DNA of 64,000 bases from Sphingomonas populi (GTDB lineage: Bacteria; Pseudomonadota; Alphaproteobacteria; Sphingomonadales; Sphingomonadaceae), in assembly GCF_004208535.1 (NCBI RefSeq), contig NZ_SGIS01000022.1, positions 1 to 64,000 of the forward strand, given 5' to 3'. Positions within the stretch are counted from its first letter, which is position 1, and the number at the start of each line of letters is the position of its first letter. The notes under the pieces were generated by a model. The model did no database searches. It saw only the letters and a list, made by a program, of their open reading frames with translations, and was not told the origin of the DNA. A program made the position numbers and the translations under genes. Below are positions 17,637-26,538 of the stretch, in pieces.

Positions 17637-18472
17637 CCAGAACTCTCGCAACCGCCGCGCTGCTGACGCCTTGCCTGATCCTTGCTGCCCAACCCGCAGA
17701 GGCGACCACACACGAAACCACGCCGGTCGCCGCCAACCGCGCGGCGACGATCGAGCCCGTCGCGCAGGGCTTCATCAACGCCGTACAGGTCTATCCGTTC
17801 GCCGACGGCGCCATCTATCATGTCATCACCGCGATCGAGCGGGTGACCGACATCGCGCTGCAACCCGGCGAGACGCTGGTCGCCGTGGCCAGTGGCGACA
17901 CGGTGCGCTGGGTGATCGGCGATACCACCAGCGGTTCCGGCGCGGATAAGCGGACGCATGTGCTGATCAAGCCGTTCAGCGCCGGTCTGTCCACCAATCT
18001 CGTTATCACCACCGATCGGCGCAGCTATCACGTCGCGCTTACAGCCACGGCGAAGACGGCGATGGCCGCGCTTTCCTGGACCTATCCCCAGGATGCGCTG
18101 ATCGCCTTGAAGCGCGCCGCTGCGGCGACCGAGGCGGTGGCTCCGGTGGCGGCCGGGATTGAGGTCGAGCAGCTTCATTTCAACTATGCCGTATCGGGCG
18201 ATCGACCGGTCTGGCGGCCGTTCCGCGCTTTCGACGATGGGCGCCAGACCTTCATCGAATTCCCGGCAACTCTGGCAGTTGGCGAGGCGCCGCCAATCTT
18301 CCTGGTGGACGGGAAGGGTGATACCCAACTCGTCAACTATCGCGTGAAGGGCCGCTTCTATGTCGTCGATCGCATCTTCGACGTCGCCGAACTTCGCCTC
18401 GGCACGAAGCACCAGCAGATCGTCCGCATCAACCGGGTGGCGGGCGGCGCGCCTACGCGGAGGGGATCATGA
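17633..18472 (+). CDS. trbG: TrbG, VirB9-type outer-membrane complex protein
   Basis: The 279-residue secreted protein begins with a signal peptide (cleavage near AAQPAEA) and contains a VirB9/CagX beta-rich domain to its C-terminus, including the segment RFYVVDRIFDVAELRLG. It builds the outer-membrane core together with TrbI. Start and stop each overlap a neighbour as ATGA, showing tight coupling. Confidence 0.94.
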   Translation: MTRTLATAALLTPCLILAAQPAEATTHETTPVAANRAATIEPVAQGFINAVQVYPFADGAIYHVITAIERVTDIALQPGETLVAVASGDTVRWVIGDTTSGSGADKRTHVLIKPFSAGLSTNLVITTDRRSYHVALTATAKTAMAALSWTYPQDALIALKRAAAATEAVAPVAAGIEVEQLHFNYAVSGDRPVWRPFRAFDDGRQTFIEFPATLAVGEAPPIFLVDGKGDTQLVNYRVKGRFYVVDRIFDVAELRLGTKHQQIVRINRVAGGAPTRRGS

Positions 18473-19689
18473 CCGTCGAAGCGGCAGCCCCACCGCCACC
18501 CGAGCCCCCCGCCACACCCGCCAAGGTGGACCCGGAGACGCTCGCGCTTCGCGCCCAGCCGGCACGGGCGATCCGCTTCAAGCGCGGCGCCGTGGTGGCG
18601 ATCGCGACGCTGGGCTCCGTTAGCCTGGTTGCGACGGCGTGGGTCGCGCTGCGGCCGTCCGCGCTGCACCTTGCTGGACAAGCCGACGATCAGACGGTCG
18701 CGGCGAAGGCACCGGCTGATACCTTGAGCAAGCTCCCGGGCAGCTATGGCGACGTACCCAAGCTCGGACCGCCGCTGCCGGGAGATCTCGGCCGGCCGAT
18801 CCTCGATCATCAGCGAGCGATGGGCATTGCGCCGGCGGCCGGCGAAACAGCGCGCGCGGACCAGGCTGCCGCGACCGAACGCGATCGGCGGGCGGCGGAG
18901 CTGAAGGCAGCGCGTGAATCGGGCCTGTTGGTACAAAACGGCAGTCGCACCGATCCGACTCGCGCCGCAGATTCGACGCCATCCTCGCCACCGGTTGCAG
19001 CCATCGATGCGTCACGGATCGCGATCAATCCCGATCGTGATCCCAATGCCCAGCAGCGCAAGGCCGACTTCGTCGCAGCGCGCGACACCGGCGGCGATGT
19101 CAACGAGCATCGGCTAAGCCCGCCGGCGTCGCCGAACATGCTGTCCGCCGGAAGCGTCATCGCCGCCAGCCTGATCACCGGGCTCAGGTCGGACCTGCCT
19201 GGGCTCGTCACCGCCCAGGTGACCGAGCGCGTGTTCGACAGCGCGACGGGCAGCATTCTTCTCATTCCCCAAGGTGCGCGCCTGATCGGCAGCTACGACA
19301 GTGTCGTCGCCTTCGGGCAGAAGCGCGCACTGGTCGTGTGGCAGCGGATCATCTTGCCGGACGGAAGCTCGATCCGGCTCGACAATGTGCCGGCAACCGA
19401 CTCGTCGGGCTATGCCGGGCTTGCCGATAAGGTGGATTTCCACACCTGGGCGCTGCTCAAGGGCGTCGCGATCTCGACTCTGCTTGGCGTGGGCGCGAAC
19501 GTGACCTTCTCCGGCGAGAGCGATCTCGTCCAGGCGATCCGCGAATCCACGCAGCAGAATGTCTCGCGCGCTGGCGACCAGATCACGTCGCGCAATTTGC
19601 AAATACAGCCGACGATTACGATCCGGCCGGGCGCGCCGGTCCGCCTGATTGTGCATCGCGATCTCGTTCTGGCATCCTGGAAGGAATAG
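18469..19689 (+). CDS. trbI: TrbI, VirB10-type core complex protein
   Basis: This 406-residue protein has a proline-rich cytoplasmic start, one membrane helix (about 44-62) and a C-terminal TrbI/VirB10 barrel with IPQGARLIGSYDS and LDNVPATDSSGYAGLADKV. It spans the envelope and links inner-membrane ATPases to the TrbG ring. It ends the core trb operon and is followed after nine bases by a DUF2274 gene. Confidence 0.95.
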   Translation: MTVEAAAPPPPEPPATPAKVDPETLALRAQPARAIRFKRGAVVAIATLGSVSLVATAWVALRPSALHLAGQADDQTVAAKAPADTLSKLPGSYGDVPKLGPPLPGDLGRPILDHQRAMGIAPAAGETARADQAAATERDRRAAELKAARESGLLVQNGSRTDPTRAADSTPSSPPVAAIDASRIAINPDRDPNAQQRKADFVAARDTGGDVNEHRLSPPASPNMLSAGSVIAASLITGLRSDLPGLVTAQVTERVFDSATGSILLIPQGARLIGSYDSVVAFGQKRALVVWQRIILPDGSSIRLDNVPATDSSGYAGLADKVDFHTWALLKGVAISTLLGVGANVTFSGESDLVQAIRESTQQNVSRAGDQITSRNLQIQPTITIRPGAPVRLIVHRDLVLASWKE

Positions 19690-19698
19690 GAACTGAAT

Positions 19699-19935
19699 AT
19701 GCCCGATCTCAAGCTTGCCCGCCTCCCGGACAGAACGCCCATAAAATTGACCATCAGCATAGCGCCGGATCTGCAACGGGAGCTAACCGACTATGCCGCG
19801 ATCTACCGGGAAACATATGGCGACGAACAGGCCGTCGCCGATCTGATCCCACACATGCTGGCCGCCTTCCTTGCGAGCGATCGCGGCTTCGCTAAGGCGC
19901 GAAGCGAAAAAGTGGCAGGCGGGCGAGCATCATGA
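19699..19935 (+). CDS. DUF2274 family protein
   Basis: The 78-residue product starts MPDLKLARLPDRTPIKLTI and looks like DUF2274, a small family found next to trbI in sphingomonad and rhizobial conjugative elements. It is probably an RHH-like DNA-binding protein, judged from its short strand-helix-helix pattern. It overlaps the next gene by four bases. The function is unknown. Confidence 0.8.
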   Translation: MPDLKLARLPDRTPIKLTISIAPDLQRELTDYAAIYRETYGDEQAVADLIPHMLAAFLASDRGFAKARSEKVAGGRAS

Positions 19936-20132
19936 AAAAGGATGACGCGCTCACGGAGTCGCACCGGCTAACGGTACGTATTCCAACGGCGATGGCCATG
20001 CTCGGTCTCGGAAGATCAAAGATCTACGACCTCATGGACAGTCGCGAAATTGAAACGGTGAAGGCGGGCAAGGCAAGGCTCATCGTCGTGCAGAGCCTGC
20101 ACGATTTCATTGCCCGTCATCGGGAACGCTGA
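19932..20132 (+). CDS. Small helix-turn-helix (AlpA/excisionase-like) protein
   Basis: The 66-residue protein contains MLGLGRSKIYDLMDSREIETVKAGKARLI, broken by nothing and matching the MerR-like HTH_17 domain of AlpA-type regulators and excisionases. It is the last gene of the trb operon, and its final 26 bases overlap the 3' end of the convergent integrase gene. A role in element excision or in regulating the integrase is likely from context. Confidence 0.82.
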   Translation: MKKDDALTESHRLTVRIPTAMAMLGLGRSKIYDLMDSREIETVKAGKARLIVVQSLHDFIARHRER

Positions 20133-21387
20133 CCGCGTTCCTTCCGGTCGAGATAGTGCGCGCTGCCGCGCGCCGCCGCCGCTGTGCTGGCCGCTTTGCA
20201 GTCAACTCAGCTCGGACCTCTCTGCTGGTGTTGTTTCCCGCGCTGTCACAATAATCGGCCCAGTCGTTCATCAGCTTCCGGCGTTTCAGGAAAAAGTCAG
20301 TCCGGCGATATGCGGCCTCGACCTTGTTTTCTAGCGTATGTGCCAACGCAGCCTCCGCTACTTCCCGCGGATAATCGGTTTCGTCGGCGACCCAATCGCG
20401 GAAAGTCGATCGGAAGCCGTGGACCGTCACTGGCAGTTCCATGCCACGCAGTATTTCGAGCAGCGTCATGTCAGACAGCGGCGCCCCGGAGATTTGTCCG
20501 GGGAAAACGAGATCGCACTCTTTGATCCGAATGCGCGCTGCCTGACGGAAAACGTCGGCAGCTTGCGGAGATAGGGGGATGCTATGTGCAACACCGGCCT
20601 TCATCCGCTCGGCGGGCACCGTCCAGACCGTGAAATCTTCGTTCAATTCGGGCCAGCGCGCACCGCGCACCTCGCCGGAGCGCGTCGCCGTCAGGATGGT
20701 CGCCTCAAGTGCAAGCCGACCAACGTTAAAGGGCTTTGATCGGAGTTGGGCAAGGAACTTGGGCAGGTCGGCGTGCGCCATCGCCGCGTGGTGTCCCGAC
20801 TTGCGGGGTTGTCGAGGCAGACCCTTGGAGATCGAGCGCATGGGGGCTTCTGTCGATCGGAACCCCTTGGAGTATGACCAGTCCAACACCGTCCCGATCC
20901 GTTGCTTCAACCTTCGGGCGGTCTCGGGAATGTCGAGCCAGATTTCCGCGAGCACGTCACGGATGAGCGGTCCCTCGATTTGATCGACGCGCAGTTTGCC
21001 GAGCTTTGGGTAGGCATAATTCTTGAGAGTGGTCAGCCACTGATCGGTATGTTTGCCGTTCTTCCAGCCCTTGAGCAACTCGGCATGGACCAGCGCTGCG
21101 GCTTCCTCGAATGTCGGGACGACGACGACCTGCTTTTTGCGCTCCTCCAAGGGATCGATTCCTGCGCGGGCGAGCTTACGAAGATCGGCCGCTGCCGCGC
21201 GTGCAGCGCGCAGCGAAAAATCCTGGCAATCCCCAAGTCCGATGTCCCGACGACGTCCGTTGACCTGAACGCGCAATATCCAGCTTTTGCCGCCGCTCGG
21301 TCCGATCTTCAGAATCAGGCCGTCGCCATCCGAGTAGCGACCCGGCGTAGAAAGGTCTCGAACCTGGTCCTTGGTCAAATTTCCCAT
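20107..21387 (-). CDS. int: Site-specific tyrosine recombinase (P4-type integrase)
   Basis: This 426-residue integrase has an N-terminal arm-binding DUF4102 domain, a central SAM-like domain and a C-terminal catalytic domain. Catalytic residues visible are Arg236 in TRSGEVRG, His323 and Arg326 in HGFRSTFRD, His350 in ALAHTLE, and the nucleophile Tyr360 in AAYRRTD. ATG at 21387 is preferred over TTG at 21393. The gene reads away from the tRNA-Ser gene, with the attachment region between them. It should integrate and, with an excisionase, release the element at the tRNA 3' end. Confidence 0.96.
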   Translation of the reverse strand: MGNLTKDQVRDLSTPGRYSDGDGLILKIGPSGGKSWILRVQVNGRRRDIGLGDCQDFSLRAARAAAADLRKLARAGIDPLEERKKQVVVVPTFEEAAALVHAELLKGWKNGKHTDQWLTTLKNYAYPKLGKLRVDQIEGPLIRDVLAEIWLDIPETARRLKQRIGTVLDWSYSKGFRSTEAPMRSISKGLPRQPRKSGHHAAMAHADLPKFLAQLRSKPFNVGRLALEATILTATRSGEVRGARWPELNEDFTVWTVPAERMKAGVAHSIPLSPQAADVFRQAARIRIKECDLVFPGQISGAPLSDMTLLEILRGMELPVTVHGFRSTFRDWVADETDYPREVAEAALAHTLENKVEAAYRRTDFFLKRRKLMNDWADYCDSAGNNTSREVRAELTAKRPAQRRRRAAARTISTGRNAVSVPDDGQ

Positions 21388-21571
21388 GACCAAGACATAG
21401 CATTTTCGGAGCCAGAACTGAAGCCGGTCGAGCTTTCCAGCCCCACACTCAGTCCCACACTCGGAATCAAATGACTGCGGATGGAGGAAAACAAGAACGG
21501 ATAAATCTCTAGCATAATCAGAGGATTATGCGTCCTAAGCGGACGTTGGCACATGGTGGGAAACGGTAAAA
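21388..21571. other. Attachment region and integrase control region
   Basis: The gap between the integrase start and the tRNA-Ser 3' end should hold the crossover site, arm-type sites and the int promoter. It contains a perfect 8-bp inverted repeat GCATAATC/GATTATGC (21512-21531) and a direct repeat CCCACACTC (21442-21450 and 21454-21462). Either could be recombinase or excisionase binding sites. The exact crossover bases cannot be fixed without the other end of the element. Confidence 0.6.
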
Positions 21572-21662
21572 TGGCGGAGCGGGAGGGATTCGAACCCTCG
21601 ATACGCTTTTGACGTATACTCACTTTCCAGGCGAGCGCCTTCGACCACTCGGCCACCGCTCC
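21572..21662 (-). tRNA. tRNA-Ser (anticodon GGA)
   Basis: Read on the minus strand, the gene starts GGAGCGGTGGCCGAGTGG and ends CCGCTCCGCCA, so the 7-bp acceptor stem pairs and CCA is encoded. A long variable arm (GTATACG/CGTATCG region) marks it as a class II tRNA. The anticodon loop CTGGAAA contains GGA, which reads UCC and UCU. TTCGAATCC forms the T loop. Its 3' end faces the integrase gene, as expected for a tRNA used as attachment site. Confidence 0.96.
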
Positions 21663-21762
21663 GCATTCCCTGGGATTGGTGGCCCCTATCGGGTCGGTGC
21701 GGGCAGCGCAAGCCATGCGTGAGGATTGCGTGGTGGTCGTGCCTCATGGCAGGATCGCGGCT

Positions 21763-22656
21763 ATGCCGATGATCCTGCCCATGCTCCTCGCCCTCGCCGC
21801 CGCACCGCAGGGTGTCGAGCCGCCGCCGAAACCGACGGCCGCGAAGATCGCCGCGGCCGCACCCGCGTCGTCCTGGGCTACCATCGCGCCCGAGGATCTG
21901 CTGGTGATCGACTTCGCCGACGGGCAGCGCGGGGTGATCTGGCTCGCGTCCGCGCTCGCCCCGGTGCATGTCGCCAACATCCGCACGATCGCGCGCAGCG
22001 GCTGGTGGCGCGACGGCGCGATCTACCGCGTGCAGGACAATTACGTCACGCAATGGGGCGATCCGACCAACAAGAAGCCGCCTGCCGCCGGCATCGCGGT
22101 TCACCCGCCCGCCGAATATGAATGGCCGGCGTCGGCGCATCCGATCGTCGCCAATCCATATAAGGACGCTTATGCCGCCGTCACCGGCTTTACCGCCGAT
22201 GGCTGGGCGGTGGCGGGTGACGGGCGCTCGCAATGGCTGCCGCATTGCTATGGCATGGTCGGGGTCGCGCGGGATCTCGCGCCCGATGTCGGGACCGGCG
22301 GCGATCTCTATACCGTGATCGGCCATGCGCCGCGCCATCTCGACCGCAACATCGCCGTGGTCGGGCGTGTGATCGACGGCATGGCGACGTTCTCGGCGCG
22401 CAAGCGGGGGACGGGCGGGGGGCTTGGGCTGTACGAAAACGCCCGCGACAATGTGCCGATCCGCCGGGTCGCGATTGCGAGCGACCTGCCTGCGGGCGAG
22501 CGGCTGTCCTACCAGTATCTCAAGCCCTCCGCGCCCGAGTTCGCGCGGACGCTGGAGGCGCGCGCCAATCGCGGATTGCCGTTCTTCACCGTGCCGGCCG
22601 GCAATGCCGACCTGTGCAATCTCGACGTGCCGGTGCGCAAGACGCCGGCCGGCTGA
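21763..22656 (+). CDS. Cyclophilin-type peptidylprolyl isomerase
   Basis: The 297-residue secreted protein has a signal peptide (MILPMLLALAAA) and a cyclophilin fold with segments VIDFADGQRGVIWL and APVHVANIRTIARSGWWRDG. The family catalyses proline cis-trans isomerisation during folding in the periplasm. The sequence is divergent, so activity is not certain. ATG at 21763 fits the signal peptide; in-frame starts upstream (21676, 21715) run into the tRNA leader region. It is the first chromosomal gene beyond the element. Confidence 0.75.
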   Translation: MPMILPMLLALAAAPQGVEPPPKPTAAKIAAAAPASSWATIAPEDLLVIDFADGQRGVIWLASALAPVHVANIRTIARSGWWRDGAIYRVQDNYVTQWGDPTNKKPPAAGIAVHPPAEYEWPASAHPIVANPYKDAYAAVTGFTADGWAVAGDGRSQWLPHCYGMVGVARDLAPDVGTGGDLYTVIGHAPRHLDRNIAVVGRVIDGMATFSARKRGTGGGLGLYENARDNVPIRRVAIASDLPAGERLSYQYLKPSAPEFARTLEARANRGLPFFTVPAGNADLCNLDVPVRKTPAG

Positions 22657-22710
22657 CGCGAAACCGTAACCGTCGCGTCACGCGCAGGTCGTGAACTTTG
22701 CCTAGCGCCT

Positions 22711-22731
22711 CCCCGGAAGCACACCGGGGGG
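22711..22731 (+). promoter_or_regulatory. Hairpin over the ribosome-binding site of the TonB receptor gene
   Basis: CCCCGG (22711-22716) pairs with CCGGGG (22724-22729) around a 7-base loop. The right arm is part of the purine-rich GGGGGGA that would bind the ribosome 7 bases before the ATG at 22739. Pairing could limit translation; it may also be chance in GC-rich DNA. Confidence 0.35.
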
Positions 22732-22738
22732 ACTATCG

Positions 22739-25303
22739 ATGAAGCCGATCCAGAGCGCGCTGCTGGCGCGTGTCGCCGCCTGCGCGATCGTCGCGGGCGC
22801 ATTCGCGGCGCCAATGCTCGCGCACGCCGAAACCGCGCCGCCCGCGCCCGAGGCCGCCGCGACCGAGGACACCGCGCCGGACATCGTCGTCACCGGCGCA
22901 CGCGAAGGCCAGCGCAAGGCGGTCGCCGAGAAGCGTAACGCCGACAATACCGTCGAGGCGCTCTATGCCAACGATGTCGGCAAGCTGCCCGACCAGAACG
23001 TCGCCGAGGCGCTGCGCCGCCTGCCGGGGCTCTCGGTCGCCAACGATCAGGGCGAGGGCCGCTATGTCATCATCCGCGGCATCGACCCCAATCTCGTCAA
23101 CGTCTCGCTCAACGGCCAGACGTTGCCCGCGCCAGAGCCGGCCGGTCGCCAGGTCAAGCTCGACGATCTGCCCTCGGCGATGATCCAATCGGTCGTCGTC
23201 TCCAAGTCGCTGCTGCCGAGCCAGGACGCCAATGCGATCGGCGGCGAAGTCGCGATCCGCACGCTGACCGCTTATGATCGCAGCGAGCGCTTCTTCCTTG
23301 GCGCGCGCGGCTCGGCGGGCTGGAGCAAGCTCAACGGCAAGACGCCGTGGGAAGTCGACGGGCAGGTCGGCGGCCGCTTCGGCACCAACGAGGAATTCGG
23401 CGCGGTCGTCTCCGCCAATTACTCGCGCCGGCCGATCGAATCGGAGAATTTTCAGGGGTCCGAAGCGTGGAGCACCGGCATCCCCGACCAGAATGGCCTG
23501 CGCGATTACAACCTTGTCCGCACCCGGCTTGGTGTGGTCGGCAATTTCGATTACCGCCCGTCCGACGACGTGAAGCTGTACATCCGGTCGAGTTACTCGA
23601 AATTCACCGACCATGAGACGCGCGACCAGAACCGCATCGGCAGCGAAACCGGCATCACTCCGGCCAGTGCCACCAGTGGCGTGTTCAAGGCGACCGGCAC
23701 GATTCTGGTGCGGCGCCGCGAGGAGGACGACAACACCAAGTCGGTGACGCTGGGCGGCGAGTTCAACGTCGGTGGCGGCAAGCTGGAGGCGTCGGGCGGC
23801 TATACCAAGGCGGTCAAGGATGATCCGATCCGCAGCGAATTCACCTTCGCGACCGCGAAGAGCGGGCTGACGGTCGATTACGACCTGTCGACCGATCCCT
23901 ACAGCTTCACCCCGCGCACGCCCGGCTTTACCGATCCGAGCAAGTTCACGCTCACCAAATTCAATCTCGATCGGCGCCAGGCCTATGAGGAAATCTGGCA
24001 AGCGCGAGTCGACTACACCCTGCCGATCACGCTCGGCGATGACAGCAGTATCAAGATCGGCGGCAAGTATCTCGATCGCCGCAAGTTCAACAATCAGGAT
24101 AAAACCAATTACAAGGCCGGTGGCACCGCGCTGGCGCTCGCCAATTTGGGGTATGTCGGCGATACCGGCTTTTACAACGGCATGTACAGCTTCGGTCAGC
24201 GTATCGACTATTTCAAGGCGCGTGCTTATGTCGAGGCGAACCCGGCCACCCTCAAGCTTGATCCCACCGCCACGCTCGCCGATTCGCTGTCGAGCGACTA
24301 TGACGTGAGCGAAAGCATCGTCGCGGGCTATGCGATGGCGACGCTCAAATTCGGGCCGCTCACGCTGATCCCCGGCGTGCGTGTCGAGCATACCGAGGAC
24401 AAGACCAAGGCAACGGTGGTCAATGGCGCTTCGAAGCTGACCGACGGCTACAACAGCTTCGGCAAGAAGAGCTATACCGACGTGTTTCCCGGCCTGAATG
24501 CGAAATGGGATATCGCGCAGGATGTGCTGATGCGCGCTGCGGTGACGACCGCGATTGGACGGCCGAACTATCCCAATCTCGCGCCGTCCATCGTCGTCAC
24601 CGATGATGCCGTGACGGGCGTCTCGCTCGGCAATCCTGATCTCAAACCGTACAAATCGGTCAATCTCGATAGCTCGCTCGAATATTACCCGGCCAAGGAC
24701 AGCGTGTTCGCGATCGGCCTGTTCTACAAGCGTATCGACAACCCGATCTACACGAGCAGCGCGCGGCTCACCAACGTCACCTATGCGGGCGTGACCTACC
24801 CCGTCGCGCAGGTATCGCAGCCGATCAACGCCGATAACGAAGTCGTGTACGGTATCGAACTGAACGCGCAGACGCAGTTCACCTGGCTGCCGGGGGTCTG
24901 GGGTGGTTTCGGCGTGTCGGCCAACTACACGCATGTCGAGGGCCACGCGACCGCGCCGGGCATTCGCGCGGGCGACATTCCGCTTGGCTTTCAGTCGCAC
25001 GACATCGGCACCGCGCAGCTCTTCTATGAGAACTACGGCTTCGCGGCGCGGGTGGCCTACAGCTACCGCTCGAAATATCTCGACCTGCTTGGTGCCAGCG
25101 CGGCGACCGACGAATATACCGACAACAACGGCCAGCTCGACGTGCATGCCAGCTACCAGATCACGCCGATGGTGACGATCTTCGCCGACGGCACCAACCT
25201 GACCGACGCGCCGTGGCGGCGCTTCATCGGCACCAAGGCCAATCTGGTCGAACGCGAGCGCTATGATTATTCGCTGCGGGGTGGCGTGCAACTGCACTTT
25301 TAG
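22739..25303 (+). CDS. TonB-dependent receptor
   Basis: This 854-residue outer-membrane receptor has a signal peptide (cleavage near LAHAE), a TonB-box-like segment DIVVTGAREG (about 47-56), a plug domain with LPDQNVAEALRRLPGLSV (about 83-100), and a 22-strand barrel ending in the terminal aromatic residue VQLHF. It should take up a large substrate using TonB energy. The two genes that follow encode a histidine acid phosphatase and a nucleotide pyrophosphatase-like enzyme, so a phosphorylated compound such as phytate or a nucleotide sugar is a fair guess; a siderophore is the alternative. Confidence 0.93.
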   Translation: MKPIQSALLARVAACAIVAGAFAAPMLAHAETAPPAPEAAATEDTAPDIVVTGAREGQRKAVAEKRNADNTVEALYANDVGKLPDQNVAEALRRLPGLSVANDQGEGRYVIIRGIDPNLVNVSLNGQTLPAPEPAGRQVKLDDLPSAMIQSVVVSKSLLPSQDANAIGGEVAIRTLTAYDRSERFFLGARGSAGWSKLNGKTPWEVDGQVGGRFGTNEEFGAVVSANYSRRPIESENFQGSEAWSTGIPDQNGLRDYNLVRTRLGVVGNFDYRPSDDVKLYIRSSYSKFTDHETRDQNRIGSETGITPASATSGVFKATGTILVRRREEDDNTKSVTLGGEFNVGGGKLEASGGYTKAVKDDPIRSEFTFATAKSGLTVDYDLSTDPYSFTPRTPGFTDPSKFTLTKFNLDRRQAYEEIWQARVDYTLPITLGDDSSIKIGGKYLDRRKFNNQDKTNYKAGGTALALANLGYVGDTGFYNGMYSFGQRIDYFKARAYVEANPATLKLDPTATLADSLSSDYDVSESIVAGYAMATLKFGPLTLIPGVRVEHTEDKTKATVVNGASKLTDGYNSFGKKSYTDVFPGLNAKWDIAQDVLMRAAVTTAIGRPNYPNLAPSIVVTDDAVTGVSLGNPDLKPYKSVNLDSSLEYYPAKDSVFAIGLFYKRIDNPIYTSSARLTNVTYAGVTYPVAQVSQPINADNEVVYGIELNAQTQFTWLPGVWGGFGVSANYTHVEGHATAPGIRAGDIPLGFQSHDIGTAQLFYENYGFAARVAYSYRSKYLDLLGASAATDEYTDNNGQLDVHASYQITPMVTIFADGTNLTDAPWRRFIGTKANLVERERYDYSLRGGVQLHF

Positions 25304-25354
25304 CGGATGCACCCAACCCTACGGGCGAACGAGGAATATGGAAGAGGTACGTCG

Positions 25355-26536
25355 ATGCGCCGTTCAACCCTGACTCTTGCTCTCGCGCTGGCCGGGTTGG
25401 GCAGCAGTGCCGCACCCGCCAAAACCCCTGCGTTCAAGCTCGATCGCGTCGTGCTGATGATGCGCCACGGCGTCCGCCCGCCGACCAAGGCGCCGGCGCT
25501 GCCGGCCAGCGTCACGCCCGAACGGTGGCCGGACTGGGCGGTGCCGCCGGGGTGGCTGACCGCGCATGGCACGGTCGCGGTGACGGCGCTCGGCACCGCT
25601 GATCGGGCCGGGTTCGTGAGGGCAGGGCTGTTGCCGGCGAGCGGCTGCCCGGCGGCGGGATCGGTAGCGATCATCGCGGATAGCGACCAGCGCACTATCG
25701 CCACCGCCGGCGCGTGGGCGGCAGGGTTCGCGCCCGGCTGCTCGCTGCCGAGCATGCACAAGCCGCAGGATGTCGATGATCCGATGTTCTCTCCGCTCGG
25801 CAATGGTGTGATGCTCGATCCGGCGGCGGTGAACGCGGCGGTGAAGGCTGCGGTCGGGCCGGGCGGGGTGGGGGCGCTCGACGCGCGCTACGTGCCGTTG
25901 CTGCGCAAGCTCGACACGATCCTCTGCGCGGGAAAGGCCGCGTGCGGGGTGATGCAAGCGCCGACCGGCCTCACCGATGCGACCGCGACCAGTCGCCCCA
26001 AGCTGCGCGGCGCGCTCGACCTCGCCTCGACCGCCGCGCAAGTGCTGTTGCTCGAATATGCCGATGGCAAGCCGATGGCCGATGTCGGCTTCGGCCGCGC
26101 CACCGCCGCCGACGTGACCGCACTGTCCGAATTCCACGCGCTCGAATTTCGCCTGCTGGCGCGACCGCTGCCGGTCGCGCGCGCCAACCTGTCGCTGATA
26201 CTTCCGACGATCGCGGCGGCGCTGACCGATCCCAAGGCGGCGCGGATCACGGTGTTTTCCGCGCATGATACGCAGGTCGCCAATCTCGGCGGGCTGCTCG
26301 GTGTGCATTGGCATGTGCCCGGCTATGCCGAGGACGATCCAGCTCCCGGCGGCGCTATCGTGATCGAACAGGTGCGCGATGCGGCCGGGAAGGCGTTCGT
26401 GCGCGTCAAATACCGCGCTCAGCCGCTCGCCGCCTTGCGGGCCGGCGGTGGTGCGCCGTTCGAACAGGTGCTGAGCGTGCCCGGTTGCGGCACATTATGC
26501 CCGGCCGATCGCTTCGTCGCGATCCTGCGGCAGTAA
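25355..26536 (+). CDS. Secreted histidine acid phosphatase (phytase-like)
   Basis: The 393-residue exported enzyme has a signal peptide and the catalytic motif RHGVRPP (37-43), where His38 is the phospho-acceptor, plus the proton-donor segment SAHDTQ (about 303-308). This is the branch-2 histidine phosphatase family that includes AppA phytase and glucose-1-phosphatase. ATG at 25355 gives a proper signal peptide; an earlier start at 25307 is unlikely. It follows the TonB receptor after 51 bp and converges with the phosphodiesterase gene two bases away. Confidence 0.9.
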   Translation: MRRSTLTLALALAGLGSSAAPAKTPAFKLDRVVLMMRHGVRPPTKAPALPASVTPERWPDWAVPPGWLTAHGTVAVTALGTADRAGFVRAGLLPASGCPAAGSVAIIADSDQRTIATAGAWAAGFAPGCSLPSMHKPQDVDDPMFSPLGNGVMLDPAAVNAAVKAAVGPGGVGALDARYVPLLRKLDTILCAGKAACGVMQAPTGLTDATATSRPKLRGALDLASTAAQVLLLEYADGKPMADVGFGRATAADVTALSEFHALEFRLLARPLPVARANLSLILPTIAAALTDPKAARITVFSAHDTQVANLGGLLGVHWHVPGYAEDDPAPGGAIVIEQVRDAAGKAFVRVKYRAQPLAALRAGGGAPFEQVLSVPGCGTLCPADRFVAILRQ

Positions 26537-26538
26537 GT

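Larger units (their letters stand above)
1..21571. mobile_element. Right-hand part of an integrative conjugative element
   Basis: Everything left of the tRNA-Ser gene fits one element: a tyrosine integrase whose gene lies next to the tRNA 3' end, a full P-type mating-pair block (traG, trbB to trbI), and a cargo block of defence-like genes and an IS remnant. Genes right of the tRNA are ordinary housekeeping genes. The right boundary (attR) is placed at the tRNA-Ser 3' end. I found no second copy of the tRNA 3' end to the left, so the left boundary is outside the window. No replication, partition or relaxase gene is visible in this part. Confidence 0.85.

Noticed and set aside
1..21571. Left attachment site of the element
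   Set aside because: No second copy of the tRNA-Ser 3' end was seen in this stretch, so the left end is not in the window.
22733..25312. Long minus-strand open frame of 859 codons
   Set aside because: It mirrors the TonB receptor gene, has repetitive Arg/Gly/Ala-rich content and no known motif. GC-rich codon bias on the real strand opens the opposite frame.
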